The notes: generated from the letters alone by a model not told the origin. A stretch of 41,813 bases of DNA from Chloroflexota bacterium (GCA_016219235.1 JACRBO010000011.1:1-41813); one strand, 5' to 3'; shown: positions 25,899 through 36,700, counted from the stretch's first letter. A program made the numbers and translations.

Positions 25899-28800
25899 AT
25901 GGCCAACGCCACTACCCTATCACCCTTAAAACAAGCCTTTCTCGCGTTGGAAGAAACGCAGGCGCAACTGGAAGCGGCCGAGCGTGCGCTGCGCGCGCAG
26001 CACGAGCCGATCGCCGTCATCGGCCTGGGCTGCCGCTTCCCTGGCAACGCCCATGATCCCGCGACGTTCTGGCAGAATCTGCGGCGCGGCGTCGATGCGA
26101 TCCGCGAAGTGCCGGCCGATCGTTGGGACGCTGACGCGGTCTACGATGCTGATCAAGATGCGCCCGGCAAAACGTACACGCGGTGGGGCGGCTTTCTCGA
26201 TCGGGTTGATCAGTTCGATCCGCAGTTCTTCGGCATTTCACCGCGTGAAGCGACGGGTATGGATCCGCAGCAGCGGCTGCTGCTCGAAGTGGCGTGGGAG
26301 GCGTTGGAACATGCCGCGCAAGCGCCCGATCAATTGTCCGGCAGCCGGACCGGTGTGTTCATCGGGATTGCCAGCGCCGATTACATCAATTTGATTCAGC
26401 AGCAGGGCGATGCCACCCGCTTCGATGCCTATTACGGTTCGGGCATTGCGCACAGCATTGCCTCGGGCCGGTTGTCTTACGTGCTGGGCTTGCAAGGACC
26501 CAGCCTCTCGATCGATACGGCATGTTCGTCGTCATTGGTGGCGGTGCACGTGGCGTGTCAGAGTTTGCGCAGCGGCGAATGCCGTATGGCGCTGGCGGGC
26601 GGTGTGCACCTGGCGCTGTCGCCCGACAACACAATTGCGTTTTCAAAGTCACACATGCTGGCGCCTGACGGTCATTGCAAGACGTTCGACGCGCGCGCCG
26701 ATGGTTTTGCGGAAGGCGAAGGGGCCGGCATCGTCGTGCTCAAGAAGTTATCCGACGCCATCGCCGATGACGATCGGATTCTGGCCGTGATTCGCGGCTC
26801 GGCGCTCAATCAAGATGGTCCCAGCAGCGGCCTGACCGCGCCGAATGGCCCCGCACAAGAAGCGGTGATCCGCGAAGCGCTGGCGAATGCACGCACTAAA
26901 CCCGCCGAGGTGGGTTACGTCGAAGCGCACGGCACCGGCACTTCGCTGGGCGATCCGATCGAAGTGCGCGCGCTGGCGAAAGTGCTGCGCGACGGCCGTG
27001 CTGCCGATCGCCCGTTCCTGCTCGCGTCGTTGAAGACCAACATCGGCCATCTGGAAGCGGCGGCCGGCGTGGCGAGCCTGATCAAAGTGGTGTTGATGGT
27101 GCAGCACGGTGAAATTCCGCCGCATTTGAATTTTCAGACACCGAATCCATTCATTCCGTGGTCCGAAGTACCGGCCGTGATCCCGGTCACATTGCAGCCG
27201 TGGCCCGCCGGTTACGAGCGCCGCATCGCCGCGATCAGCGCGTTTGGCTTCAGCGGCACCAATGCGCACCTGATCGTCGAAGCAGCGCCGATCGGCGAAG
27301 CCAAACCGATCGAGATCGAGCGCCCCTCGCATGTGCTGGCGCTATCGGCGAAGAACAAGGCGGCGTTGACGGCATTGGTTGATCGCTTCCATCAACACCT
27401 GATCGAGGCGTCACCGGCTGCGCTGGCGGATGTGTGCTTCACGGCCAATACGGGTCGCGCGCAGTTCACTCACCGCGCCACCTTCGTAACCCGTTCGATC
27501 GATCAGCTGCGTGAGCAGTTCACCGCGTATCTGGCGGGTGAGTCTGCGACCGGTGTGATCAGCGGTGAAGTGCCCACCACCGATCGGCCCCGGATCACTT
27601 TCCTGTTCACCGGGCAGGGAGCGCAATACGTCGAGATGGGGCGGCAGTTGTATGAGACGCAGCCCGTCTTTCGCGCCGCGCTCGATCGCTGCGACGAAAT
27701 TTTGCGCCCGTATCTTGGCGAGTCTTTGTTGTCGGTGCTTTATCCGCAATCAGCATTCAGCAATCAACAACACTTGCACCGCGCGGCGGATGCAGTGCCG
27801 GTGTCAACAATCAATGAGACGGCCTTCACTCAGCCCGCCCTGTTCGCCGTTGAATACGCGTTGGCCGAGCTATGGAAGTCGTGGGGCGTGACACCCTCAG
27901 CCGTGATGGGCCACAGTGTCGGCGAATATGTGGCGGCCTGTGTGGCGGGCGTCTTCAGTCTGGAAGACGGCCTGAAGTTGATCGCGGCGCGCGGCCGGTT
28001 GATGCAAGCCCTGCCGCCCGGTGGTGAGATGGCCGCGGTCTTTGCCGCTGAAACGACTGTGGCCGAGGCGATTGCGCCCTTCGCCGATCGCGTTTCGCTG
28101 GCGGCCATCAACGGGCCGGATAATGTCGTGATCTCCGGCGAAGGCGCCGCAGTCCGATCGGTGTTGGAGCAGCTGCGCGCGCGCGGCATCAAATCGAAAG
28201 CGTTGAAGGTCTCGCACGCCTTTCACTCGCCGTTGATGGATCCGATGCTCGACGAGTTCGAACGCATTGCGGCGCAAGTCAAGTTTGCCACGCCCAAGAT
28301 TCGATTGATCTCCAATGTGACGGGCCAGGCGGTCACAACGGAAGTGACCCAACCCGCCTACTGGCGTCAGCATGTTCGCGCGGCCGTCCGCTTTGCGGCG
28401 TCGATCGAGACTCTGCACCACATGGGCCACACGATCTTCGTCGAGATTGGCCCCGGCCCAACATTGCTGGGCATGGGTCAACGCTGCATGGATGATGACG
28501 CGGCGCTGTGGCTGCCCTCGTTGCGGCCGGGACAAGATGATTGGTTGACGATTCTGGGCAGCCTGTCGGCGTTGATTGTGCGCGGCGCGCGCGTCGATTG
28601 GCGCGGTTTCGATGAGCCGTATGCGCGTCGCAAGCTCGCACTGCCGTCGTATCCCTTCCAGCGTGAACGATATTGGTTGGCGGCCGCGCCTCGTCGAATG
28701 GCGATTGATTCGCGCACACCTGCGCTTCATCCACTGTTGGGCCGGCGGCTGCGCTCGGCCTTAAGTGACGTTCAATTCGAGTCCGAATTGGGCACGGCGA

Positions 28801-31800
28801 CCTCGACACTGTTGAACGATCATCGCGTGTTTGAGACGGCGCTGCTGCCCGCGACGGCTTATCTTGAGGCCTTCACGGCTGCCATGCAGAACGTGTTGAC
28901 GACTGACGCGTGCTGGCTGGAAGATGTGACGATCCATGCCGGGTTGGTTGTGCCGGAAGGTGCGACGCGCATCACCCAGGTGATCGTCAAACCCGATGGC
29001 TTGGGCGCGGTGTCCATGCAGTTCTTTAGCAGCGGCGATGCTGAAACCGGGTGGCAGCTGCATGCTTCCGCAGTGGGCCGCGTGGATCAGGCCGCGCCAA
29101 TGACAACGTTGCTGCGCACTGAGATTCAGTCGCGCTGCATCGAGCAAGTTACGGCGGACGCCCACTATCAACAGCTGCGCGATCACGGCATGGTGTTTGG
29201 ACCGAGCCTGCATGGCGTGCGCCACATCTGGCGGCGCAGCAGTGAAGCGTTGGGGGAGATTCAATTGCCGGACGGGGCAGAGAGCGAAGCAGTCGCGTAT
29301 CGTATTCATCCGGCGCTGCTGGATGCCTGCATCCAAATTCTGGAAGCCGCGGTGCCGAATCCGGCGGAGACTTACTTGCCGATCGGCGTGGAGAACTTCC
29401 GATTGTATCGACGGCCCGGCACACACGTTTGGAGCCACGCCCTCATCCGGCCCAATCAGCCGGCCAATCACGCCACTCTTACAGCGGACATCCGCGTGTT
29501 TGATGATGACGGCCAGCTCGTCGCGGAAGCGATCGGCATGCAGTTTCGACGGGCCGATCGCAGCGCGGTACGAGGCAAGGCGGCGACTACGGAATTCGCT
29601 GATTGGTTGTATGAGGTCGAGTGGCAACCGCAACCCCGCTCGGACAGCAGCTGCTTGCCAACGCCTGATGCACTCATCGATCAGGTGCAGCCGCTGGTCG
29701 CGTCTTTTGGTATTCAGCATGGCATGCCGATTTACGCCGAATTGCTGCCACCGCTTGAAGCCCTGGGTCTGGCGTATGTGATTGACGCGTTCCAGCAACT
29801 GGGCTGGAAGCCGCGCGTTGGCGATCGGGTATCGACCCTGATCTTAAGTCGGCAACTTGGCGTAATCGATTCGTATCGGCGTTTGCTCGATCGGTTATTG
29901 GAGATTCTGAGCGAAGGCCACTACCTGCAACGTGCGGCTGACGAGTGGGAAGTCACGCGCCTTTTTGACGACACAGCCACGTCAACGCAGCCGGCCGAAT
30001 TGCTGGAACGCTTCCCGAACTCGGCGGAATTGAAATTGCTGGCGCGCTGCGGGCCGCAATTGGCCCACGCCCTGCGGGGTGAAGTCGATGCGCTGCAACT
30101 GCTGTTCCCCGGCGGATCGTTTGATGCGGCCGAGCAGTTGTATCATGTTTCACCTTCCGCCCGGACTTACAACGCGCTCGTCGCGGAAGCGATTGCCACC
30201 GCGCTGGCGCAGTTGCCGGCAGGCCGCACGCTGCGCATCCTTGAGATTGGCGCGGGCACGGGCGGCACCACCGCGAGTGTGCTGCCGCGCTTGCCGGCCG
30301 ATCGTGGCGAGTCTACTCGCGTCGAGTATACGTACACGGATATTTCGCCGCTGTTTACGGCGAAGGCACAGCAGCGCTTTGAAGCGTATCCGTTCGTGCG
30401 CTATCAAACGCTTGATCTGGAGCAAGATCCGCTGGCGCAGGGCCTTGCGCCGCACCACTTCGACATCGTCCTTGCCGCTAATGTGATCCATGCGACGGCC
30501 GATCTGCGGCGCACGCTCAATCGTGTGAAGCAAGTGCTGTCGCCGGACGGCCTACTGATGATGATCGAAGTGAACCGGCCCCAACGCTGGATCGATCTGA
30601 CCTTCGGCCTGACTGATGGCTGGTGGAAATTCACCGATGAGGACCTGCGGCCAGCGTATCCGTTGTTGTCGCGCGCCCAATGGTCACAGTTGTTGATGGA
30701 GGTGGGCTTCACGCCGGTCGCGGCCTTGCCTTTGCACGCCGAAGATGATGCCGCCTTTTCGGTGCAGTCGATCATCATCGCGCGCGGTCCGCTGTCGATC
30801 GCGCCGCAGCCGGCGGGTCGCTGGTTGATCTTTGCGGATGCCGGCGGCGTCGGCGATCGGCTGGCGGACAAATTGTCTGCGCAGGGCGCACACTGCATCA
30901 TGATTGAGCACGGCGCTGTTTATCAGCAACTCGCACCGAATCGCTGGCAGATTGATCCGGCCCAACCGGCGGATGCGGCGCGCGTGCTGCGCGACGCGAT
31001 TGGCGCTGAAGCCTGTCCGGGCGTCCTGCAGCTGTGGAATTTGGATGTGCCCGCATCGGACGCTGCGACATCCGCACAGTTGATGTTGAGCACGGGCAGT
31101 GCGCTGCATTTGACTCAGGCGTTGATCAAGAGCGGCTGGCCTGCGCGTGGCGTGCCGCGCTTGTGGTTTGTGACGCGGCACGCGCAAGCGATTCAACAGG
31201 ATCGTGAAAGTCTGGCCATTGTTCAAGCGCCGATCTGGGGGTTGGGCAAGACCATTGCGCTGGAATATCCCGAGCTGCACTGCACGCGCATCGATCTCGA
31301 TGGAACGGGGGATGACGGCGAGGCGCTGATCCGTGAACTGCTGAATGAGACTGAAGATCAAGTGGCCTATCGGAACGGCCAGCGCTACGTGGCGCGACTC
31401 GCGCGTCGAATCTCAACCGACAAGGATGCAGCGCCAACTCGATTAGAGATCACCGCGCGTGGCACGCTCGACAATCTGGCGTTGGCGCCGCTGGTGCGGC
31501 GAGCACCCGGACCGGCTGAAGTCGAGATTGCCGTGCAGGCCACCGGGCTGAACTTCAAAGACGTGATGAATGTGTTGGGCATGTATCCCGGCGATCCGGG
31601 CCTGCTCGGCGGCGAATGCGCCGGGACGATCGTCGCGATCGGAGACGGCGTCGCCCGCGGCGACGGCGTGACAGACTTGCAAATTGGCGACGATGTCATC
31701 GTGCTGGTGGGCGGCTGCTTCGGATCATTCGTGACTGCGTCGGTGAATCTGGTCGCGCGTAAACCGGCCGGGCTCAGCTTCGAAGCCGCGGCGACGATCG

Positions 31801-33704
31801 CGATCCCGTTCATTACCGCGCATTTCACGCTGAATCATCTGGGACGTCTGCAAGCCGGTGAGCGCGTGTTGATCCACGCAGCGGCCGGTGGCGTCGGCCT
31901 GGCGGCCGTGCAGCTGGCCCAACGCGCGGGTGCAGAAATCTTTGCGACCGCCGGCAGCCCGGAGAAGCGCGCCTACCTGAAGTCGCTGGGCGTGGCCCAC
32001 GTCATGGATTCGCGTTCGCTCGACTTCGCCGCTGAGATCATGACCTTGACCAATGGTCAAGGTGTGGATGTGATCTTGAATTCGCTGGCAGGCGAGTTCA
32101 TTCCAAAGAGCCTTGCAGTTCTGGGCGATCGCGGCCGCTTCCTCGAAATCGGCAAGAGCGGCTTGCTCGATGAAAAACAGGCGGCGCAACTGGGCCGCGG
32201 TCGCGAATACTACGTCGTCGATTGGGGCGTGACCGCCCAACATGATCCGGCGTTGATCCGATCGATGTTGTTGGAGATTGTGGCGCTGATCGAGACCGGC
32301 GAACTCAAGCCGCTGCCCTATCGCGCGTTCCCAATCGATCAGGCGCTGGGCGCTTTCCGTTACATGGCTCAGGCCAGACACATCGGCAAGCTTGTGATCG
32401 TGCAGCCGCAAATCGATGTGATCGTGCGGGCCGATGCCACCTATCTCATCACCGGCGGCCTGGGCGGTCTGGGTCTCATCACGGCTCAATGGCTGGTCGA
32501 ACGCGGCGCGCAGCATCTGGTGCTGATGGGACGCGGTGAACCATCGGCTGCGGCACAACAAACGGTGGCGCAGCTGATCGAGCGCGGCGCGGCGATCGAA
32601 ACGTGGCAAGGGGATGTGTCGCAGTTCGACGATGTGCGGCGCGTGCTTGCTCACATCGATCGGCAGGGGCCGCCGCTGCGTGGCATCATCCATTCGGCCG
32701 GCGTGCTCGACGACGGCGCGCTCGCGCAGCAAGACTGGTCGCGCTTCGTCAACGTGCTCCAGCCCAAGGTCGATGGTGCGTGGCATTTGCATCAATTGAC
32801 CTGCGACCAACCGCTGGATTTCTTTGTGCTGTATTCATCGCTGGCTTCGGTGCTGGGGTCGGCGGGGCAAGGCAATCACGCCGCGGCCAACATGTTGCTG
32901 GATGTGCTGGCGCACTGGCGCAGGGCGCAGGGGCTGCCCGCCCTCAGCATCAACTGGGGCGCGTGGTCGGAAGTCGGCGCGGCGGTGGCGCACGGCGTCG
33001 ATCAACGCATCGCGGCGCAAGGCGTGGGCACGATCGCACCGGAGCAGGGCATGCGGGTGCTGGAACATTTGCTGCGCACGCAGGCGATTCAAACGGGCGT
33101 CATGCCGATCGATTGGGGCAAGTTCTTGCAGCACTATACGGCCGGTGGGGTGCCACCGTTCCTATCGGCGATGCGGGCTGCCGCCCTGCAACCATCGATC
33201 TCGCCATCACCATCAATCGTGATCGATCGACAACCGGCGGCCTCGCCGGAATCCGATTGGCTCAAGCGCATCACCGCGGCTCCGGCAGCCAAACAGCGCG
33301 GCCTGTTGATCGATTACGTGCGCACACAGGCGGCTCGCGTGTTGGCATTGGATGCAGGCAAGATTGGCGAACGCGTGCCGTTGAGCGACCTCGGCCTCGA
33401 TTCGTTGATGGCCGTTGAACTGCGCAACTTGTTGGGGACCGGGCTGGCCTTGAAGCGCAAGTTGCCGGCGACGCTGGTGTTTGATTACCCGACGTTGGAA
33501 GCATTAGCCGATTACGTGGCGCGCGAAGTCCTGCCCTCGACCGTGGAAAAGCCCGCGCCGCCCACGGAAGCACCGGCGCGTGTCGAGCCGGCTGGCAAGG
33601 CAAATACGATCGAGACGATTGAAGAATTATCGGATGAAGAGGTCGATCGATTATTGGCGGAGAAAATGGGACAATCCCCATTTTCTGGTGGGATGAGCCG
33701 ATGA
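25899..33704 (+). CDS. PKS4: module KS-AT-DH-MT-ER-KR-ACP
   Basis: This 2,601-aa protein is the largest complete module here and has every optional domain. The docking helix is at about 6-30. KS is at 36-460 (C209, H344, H384). AT is at about 564-880 (S673; HAFH at 773-776, malonyl-type). DH is at about 943-1230 (H975 in DHRVFETALLP, where the usual Gly is E979; D1142 in DACIQ). C-methyltransferase is at about 1255-1620 (EIGAGTG at 1449-1455; NVIHAT). ER is at about 1850-2170 (GGVGL at 1997-2001). KR is at about 2183-2430 (GGLGGLG at 2186-2192; LDD present; the catalytic Tyr position reads GQGNHAAAN, H2327). ACP is at about 2465-2535 (S2502), with a tail ELSDEEVDRLLAEKM plus 11 extra residues. 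The start is 1 bp past the PKS3 stop, with GAGGT 12 bp upstream. If KR works, a methyl-branched saturated unit results; if the His change kills it, a keto group remains and DH/ER are idle. Confidence 0.95.
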   Translation: MANATTLSPLKQAFLALEETQAQLEAAERALRAQHEPIAVIGLGCRFPGNAHDPATFWQNLRRGVDAIREVPADRWDADAVYDADQDAPGKTYTRWGGFLDRVDQFDPQFFGISPREATGMDPQQRLLLEVAWEALEHAAQAPDQLSGSRTGVFIGIASADYINLIQQQGDATRFDAYYGSGIAHSIASGRLSYVLGLQGPSLSIDTACSSSLVAVHVACQSLRSGECRMALAGGVHLALSPDNTIAFSKSHMLAPDGHCKTFDARADGFAEGEGAGIVVLKKLSDAIADDDRILAVIRGSALNQDGPSSGLTAPNGPAQEAVIREALANARTKPAEVGYVEAHGTGTSLGDPIEVRALAKVLRDGRAADRPFLLASLKTNIGHLEAAAGVASLIKVVLMVQHGEIPPHLNFQTPNPFIPWSEVPAVIPVTLQPWPAGYERRIAAISAFGFSGTNAHLIVEAAPIGEAKPIEIERPSHVLALSAKNKAALTALVDRFHQHLIEASPAALADVCFTANTGRAQFTHRATFVTRSIDQLREQFTAYLAGESATGVISGEVPTTDRPRITFLFTGQGAQYVEMGRQLYETQPVFRAALDRCDEILRPYLGESLLSVLYPQSAFSNQQHLHRAADAVPVSTINETAFTQPALFAVEYALAELWKSWGVTPSAVMGHSVGEYVAACVAGVFSLEDGLKLIAARGRLMQALPPGGEMAAVFAAETTVAEAIAPFADRVSLAAINGPDNVVISGEGAAVRSVLEQLRARGIKSKALKVSHAFHSPLMDPMLDEFERIAAQVKFATPKIRLISNVTGQAVTTEVTQPAYWRQHVRAAVRFAASIETLHHMGHTIFVEIGPGPTLLGMGQRCMDDDAALWLPSLRPGQDDWLTILGSLSALIVRGARVDWRGFDEPYARRKLALPSYPFQRERYWLAAAPRRMAIDSRTPALHPLLGRRLRSALSDVQFESELGTATSTLLNDHRVFETALLPATAYLEAFTAAMQNVLTTDACWLEDVTIHAGLVVPEGATRITQVIVKPDGLGAVSMQFFSSGDAETGWQLHASAVGRVDQAAPMTTLLRTEIQSRCIEQVTADAHYQQLRDHGMVFGPSLHGVRHIWRRSSEALGEIQLPDGAESEAVAYRIHPALLDACIQILEAAVPNPAETYLPIGVENFRLYRRPGTHVWSHALIRPNQPANHATLTADIRVFDDDGQLVAEAIGMQFRRADRSAVRGKAATTEFADWLYEVEWQPQPRSDSSCLPTPDALIDQVQPLVASFGIQHGMPIYAELLPPLEALGLAYVIDAFQQLGWKPRVGDRVSTLILSRQLGVIDSYRRLLDRLLEILSEGHYLQRAADEWEVTRLFDDTATSTQPAELLERFPNSAELKLLARCGPQLAHALRGEVDALQLLFPGGSFDAAEQLYHVSPSARTYNALVAEAIATALAQLPAGRTLRILEIGAGTGGTTASVLPRLPADRGESTRVEYTYTDISPLFTAKAQQRFEAYPFVRYQTLDLEQDPLAQGLAPHHFDIVLAANVIHATADLRRTLNRVKQVLSPDGLLMMIEVNRPQRWIDLTFGLTDGWWKFTDEDLRPAYPLLSRAQWSQLLMEVGFTPVAALPLHAEDDAAFSVQSIIIARGPLSIAPQPAGRWLIFADAGGVGDRLADKLSAQGAHCIMIEHGAVYQQLAPNRWQIDPAQPADAARVLRDAIGAEACPGVLQLWNLDVPASDAATSAQLMLSTGSALHLTQALIKSGWPARGVPRLWFVTRHAQAIQQDRESLAIVQAPIWGLGKTIALEYPELHCTRIDLDGTGDDGEALIRELLNETEDQVAYRNGQRYVARLARRISTDKDAAPTRLEITARGTLDNLALAPLVRRAPGPAEVEIAVQATGLNFKDVMNVLGMYPGDPGLLGGECAGTIVAIGDGVARGDGVTDLQIGDDVIVLVGGCFGSFVTASVNLVARKPAGLSFEAAATIAIPFITAHFTLNHLGRLQAGERVLIHAAAGGVGLAAVQLAQRAGAEIFATAGSPEKRAYLKSLGVAHVMDSRSLDFAAEIMTLTNGQGVDVILNSLAGEFIPKSLAVLGDRGRFLEIGKSGLLDEKQAAQLGRGREYYVVDWGVTAQHDPALIRSMLLEIVALIETGELKPLPYRAFPIDQALGAFRYMAQARHIGKLVIVQPQIDVIVRADATYLITGGLGGLGLITAQWLVERGAQHLVLMGRGEPSAAAQQTVAQLIERGAAIETWQGDVSQFDDVRRVLAHIDRQGPPLRGIIHSAGVLDDGALAQQDWSRFVNVLQPKVDGAWHLHQLTCDQPLDFFVLYSSLASVLGSAGQGNHAAANMLLDVLAHWRRAQGLPALSINWGAWSEVGAAVAHGVDQRIAAQGVGTIAPEQGMRVLEHLLRTQAIQTGVMPIDWGKFLQHYTAGGVPPFLSAMRAAALQPSISPSPSIVIDRQPAASPESDWLKRITAAPAAKQRGLLIDYVRTQAARVLALDAGKIGERVPLSDLGLDSLMAVELRNLLGTGLALKRKLPATLVFDYPTLEALADYVAREVLPSTVEKPAPPTEAPARVEPAGKANTIETIEELSDEEVDRLLAEKMGQSPFSGGMSR
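27745..27830 (+). repeat. Repeat-like insert in PKS4 AT loop
   Basis: This contains TCAGCAATCAACAA at 27757-27770, read in a frame that differs from both copies in PKS3, then the 47-bp segment 27768-27814 that is 44/47 identical to PKS2. It lies at the same AT loop as the other inserts. Confidence 0.8.
33661..33686 (+). promoter_or_regulatory. 10-bp perfect hairpin at the PKS4/PKS5 junction
   Basis: AGAAAATGGG (33661-33670) and CCCATTTTCT (33677-33686) are exact inverted repeats around a 6-nt loop. The hairpin lies in the last codons of PKS4 and ends 14 bp before the PKS5 start. It encodes part of the extra C-terminal residues beyond the docking motif. It could modulate translation of PKS5, cause pausing, or mark an RNA processing site. 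The function is inferred from position only. Confidence 0.55.
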
Positions 33705-36700
33705 GTGATTTTCTGGATCGCATCAGCAAGCTATCGCCAAAGCGTTTAGCGCTGTTGGCGTTGGAGTTGCAGGAAAAAGTGGAGGCGTTGGAAGGCGCGG
33801 CGCAATCGTCGCCGGTCACAGCCGAACCCATTGCGATTGTGGGTTTGAGCTGCCGCTTCCCCGGACAGGCCAATGACCCCGACGCGTTCTGGCACTTGCT
33901 GCACACCGGCGTGGACGCGATCAGTGAAAGCGACTCGACGCGCTGGAACGTCGAGGAATACTTCGATCCCGATCCCGACAAGCCCGGCAAGGTCGCCACG
34001 CGCTGGGGCGGCTTCTTGCGCGACATCACGCACTTCGATCCGCAGTTCTTTGGCATCGCGCCGCGCGAAGCGATGAGCATGGATCCGCAGCAGCGGCTGG
34101 CGCTGGAGGTCGGTTGGGAAGCGCTGGAGAACGCGGGCTATGCGCCGGATGCGTTGACCGGCACGGCGACCGGCGTGTTCATGGGCATCTGCAACGGCGA
34201 CTATTATCAACTCCAGTTGTCGGAGCAGCGCGATAGCATCGATATGTATTCGGCCACCGGCAACGCGCACAGCGTCATCTCCGGCCGCATCGCCTACGTG
34301 TTGGGGCTGCAAGGCCCGGCGGTGTCAATTGATACGGCGTGTTCGTCGTCGTTGGTGGCGGTGCATCTGGCCGTGCAGAGTCTGCGCAACGGCGACTGCC
34401 ACATGGCGCTGGCCGGCGGCGTGAATCTGGTGTTGTCGCCCGATACGACCATCGCGTTGTCGCGCGCGAAGATGATGGCGCCCGATGGCCGCTGCAAGGC
34501 GTTTGATGCCGCGGCCGATGGCTTTGTGCGATCCGAAGGCTGCGGCCTCGTCGTGTTGAAACGCTTCTCGGATGCCGTGGCCGATGGCGATGACATCCGC
34601 GCGATCATTCGCAGCTCGGCGCTCAATCAAGATGGCCGCAGCAACGGCTTGACCGCGCCGAACGGCCCGTCGCAAGTAGCCGTGATCCAGCACGCGCTGG
34701 CGCAGGCCGGCGTCACGCCCGATGAGATCGGCTACGTCGAAACGCACGGCACGGGCACCTCGCTGGGTGATCCGATCGAGGCGCAGGCGCTGGGCGCGGC
34801 GCTGGGCCAGAACCGATCGACGCCGCTCGCGATCGGATCGGTAAAGACCAATATCGGCCATGCCGAAGCCGCGGCGGGCGTGGCGGGCCTGATCAAAGTC
34901 GTGCTGTCGTTGCAGCATCAAGAGATTCCGCCGCATCTACATTTGAAGCAGTTAAGCGAGCACATTCCGTGGGACGAACTGCCCTTGACGATCCCGACCG
35001 TGCCGACACCGTGGCTGCCCATCAACGGCCGCCGATTGGCCGGCCTGAGTTCATTCGGGTTTAGCGGCACGAACGCGCATCTCATCATCGAAGAAGCGCC
35101 CGCGCACGCCTCAGCGCCGATCGAACCGTCTGCGCCCGAACGGCCCGTGCACCTCATCGCGTTGTCGGCCAAAAATGACGCGGCTTTGAAAGAACTGGCT
35201 GCGCGCTACGAGCAATATCTGACCGATAACAACGATGTCGCTTTAGCCGACATCGCTCACACGGCCAATGCCGGTCGTGCGCATTTCAATCACCGGCTGG
35301 CGATCGTGGCGAAAAGCGTGGATCAACTGCGTGAGACGTTGGCAGCTTATCGCACCGGACAAGATTCAAATATCATCGTTGGGCAAACCCGATCGAACCG
35401 CCAACCGGAGATCGCCTTCCTGTTCACCGGTCAGGGCGCGCAATACGTGGAGATGGGCCGTGCGCTCTATGAAACGCAGCCGGTCTTTCGCGCGGCACTC
35501 GATCGCTGTGATGAACTCCTGCGCCCGCAGCTGGGCGAGTCGTTGCTGTCGATACTTTATCCTGATTCAGCATTTAGCGGCCAGCAGTCCGCCATCGATC
35601 AAATGGCGATCGCGCAGCCCGCGATCTTCGCCATCGAATATGCGCTGGCCGAGGTATGGAAGTCGTGGGGCGTCATGCCATCGATCGTGACCGGGCACAG
35701 TGTTGGCGAGTATGTGGCGGCGTGTGTGGCCGGGGTGTTCAGTCTCGAAGACGCCTTGACGTTGGTGGCGGGCCGTGGGCGTTTGATGCAATCGCTGCCG
35801 CCGACCGGCGAAATGGCGGCGGTGTTTGCAGATGAAGCGCGCGTCCGATCGGCGATTGCGCCCTACAGCGATCGGGTGTCGATCGCGGCGATCAATTGGC
35901 CGGACAGCGTCGTGATCTCCGGCGAGAAGTCCGCCGTGCAGCAAGCGATCGATCATCTGCGGACCGAAGGCATTCGCGCGCGGGTGCTGAATGTAGCCAT
36001 CGCCGCGCACTCGCCGTTTGTGGACTCGATCCTCGATCCCTTTGAAGCGATCGCCGCCACGGTGAAGTACGCTCCGCCGCAGATCGATTTTGTGTCGGGC
36101 ATGACCGGACAGCTCGTGAGTCAAGACGAAATCACGCAGGCCGCTTACTGGCGGCAACACATGCGGCAGGCCGTGCGCTTCGCCGATGCGATCGATACGG
36201 TGCAGCAACGCGGCGTTGAACTGTTCGTCGAGTGCGGGCCGGCGCCAACGTTAATCGGCATGGCCCAGCGCTGTGTGCCCGCGGGTGCCGGCGTGTGGCT
36301 GCCCTCACTGCGCCCCGGCACCGATGATTGGACGCAGCTGCTCACGAGTCTGGGCACGCTCTATGCGCGCGGCGTCGATGTCGATTGGGCCGGTTTTGAT
36401 CGTGGCTATAGTGGCCGTCGTATTCCATTGCCGACGTATCCGTTTCAACGCCAGCCGTATTGGTTTAGCCAACAGGCGAGCGCCGGTCAGCGAGCGGCCA
36501 CGGCCAATCGGCCGGCGGCGATTGACGAAAGTGCGCATCCCCTGCTGGGGCGGCGCATCAGTTCGCCGGTGATCAAGGACGTTGTGTTTGAGACGCAGCT
36601 CAATGCGCAGTGGCCGCCGTTCCTCGATCATCATCGCATCTATGGCATGGTCGTGCTGCCGTCTCCGGCGTACATCGAGATGGTGTTGGCGGCTGCGTCG

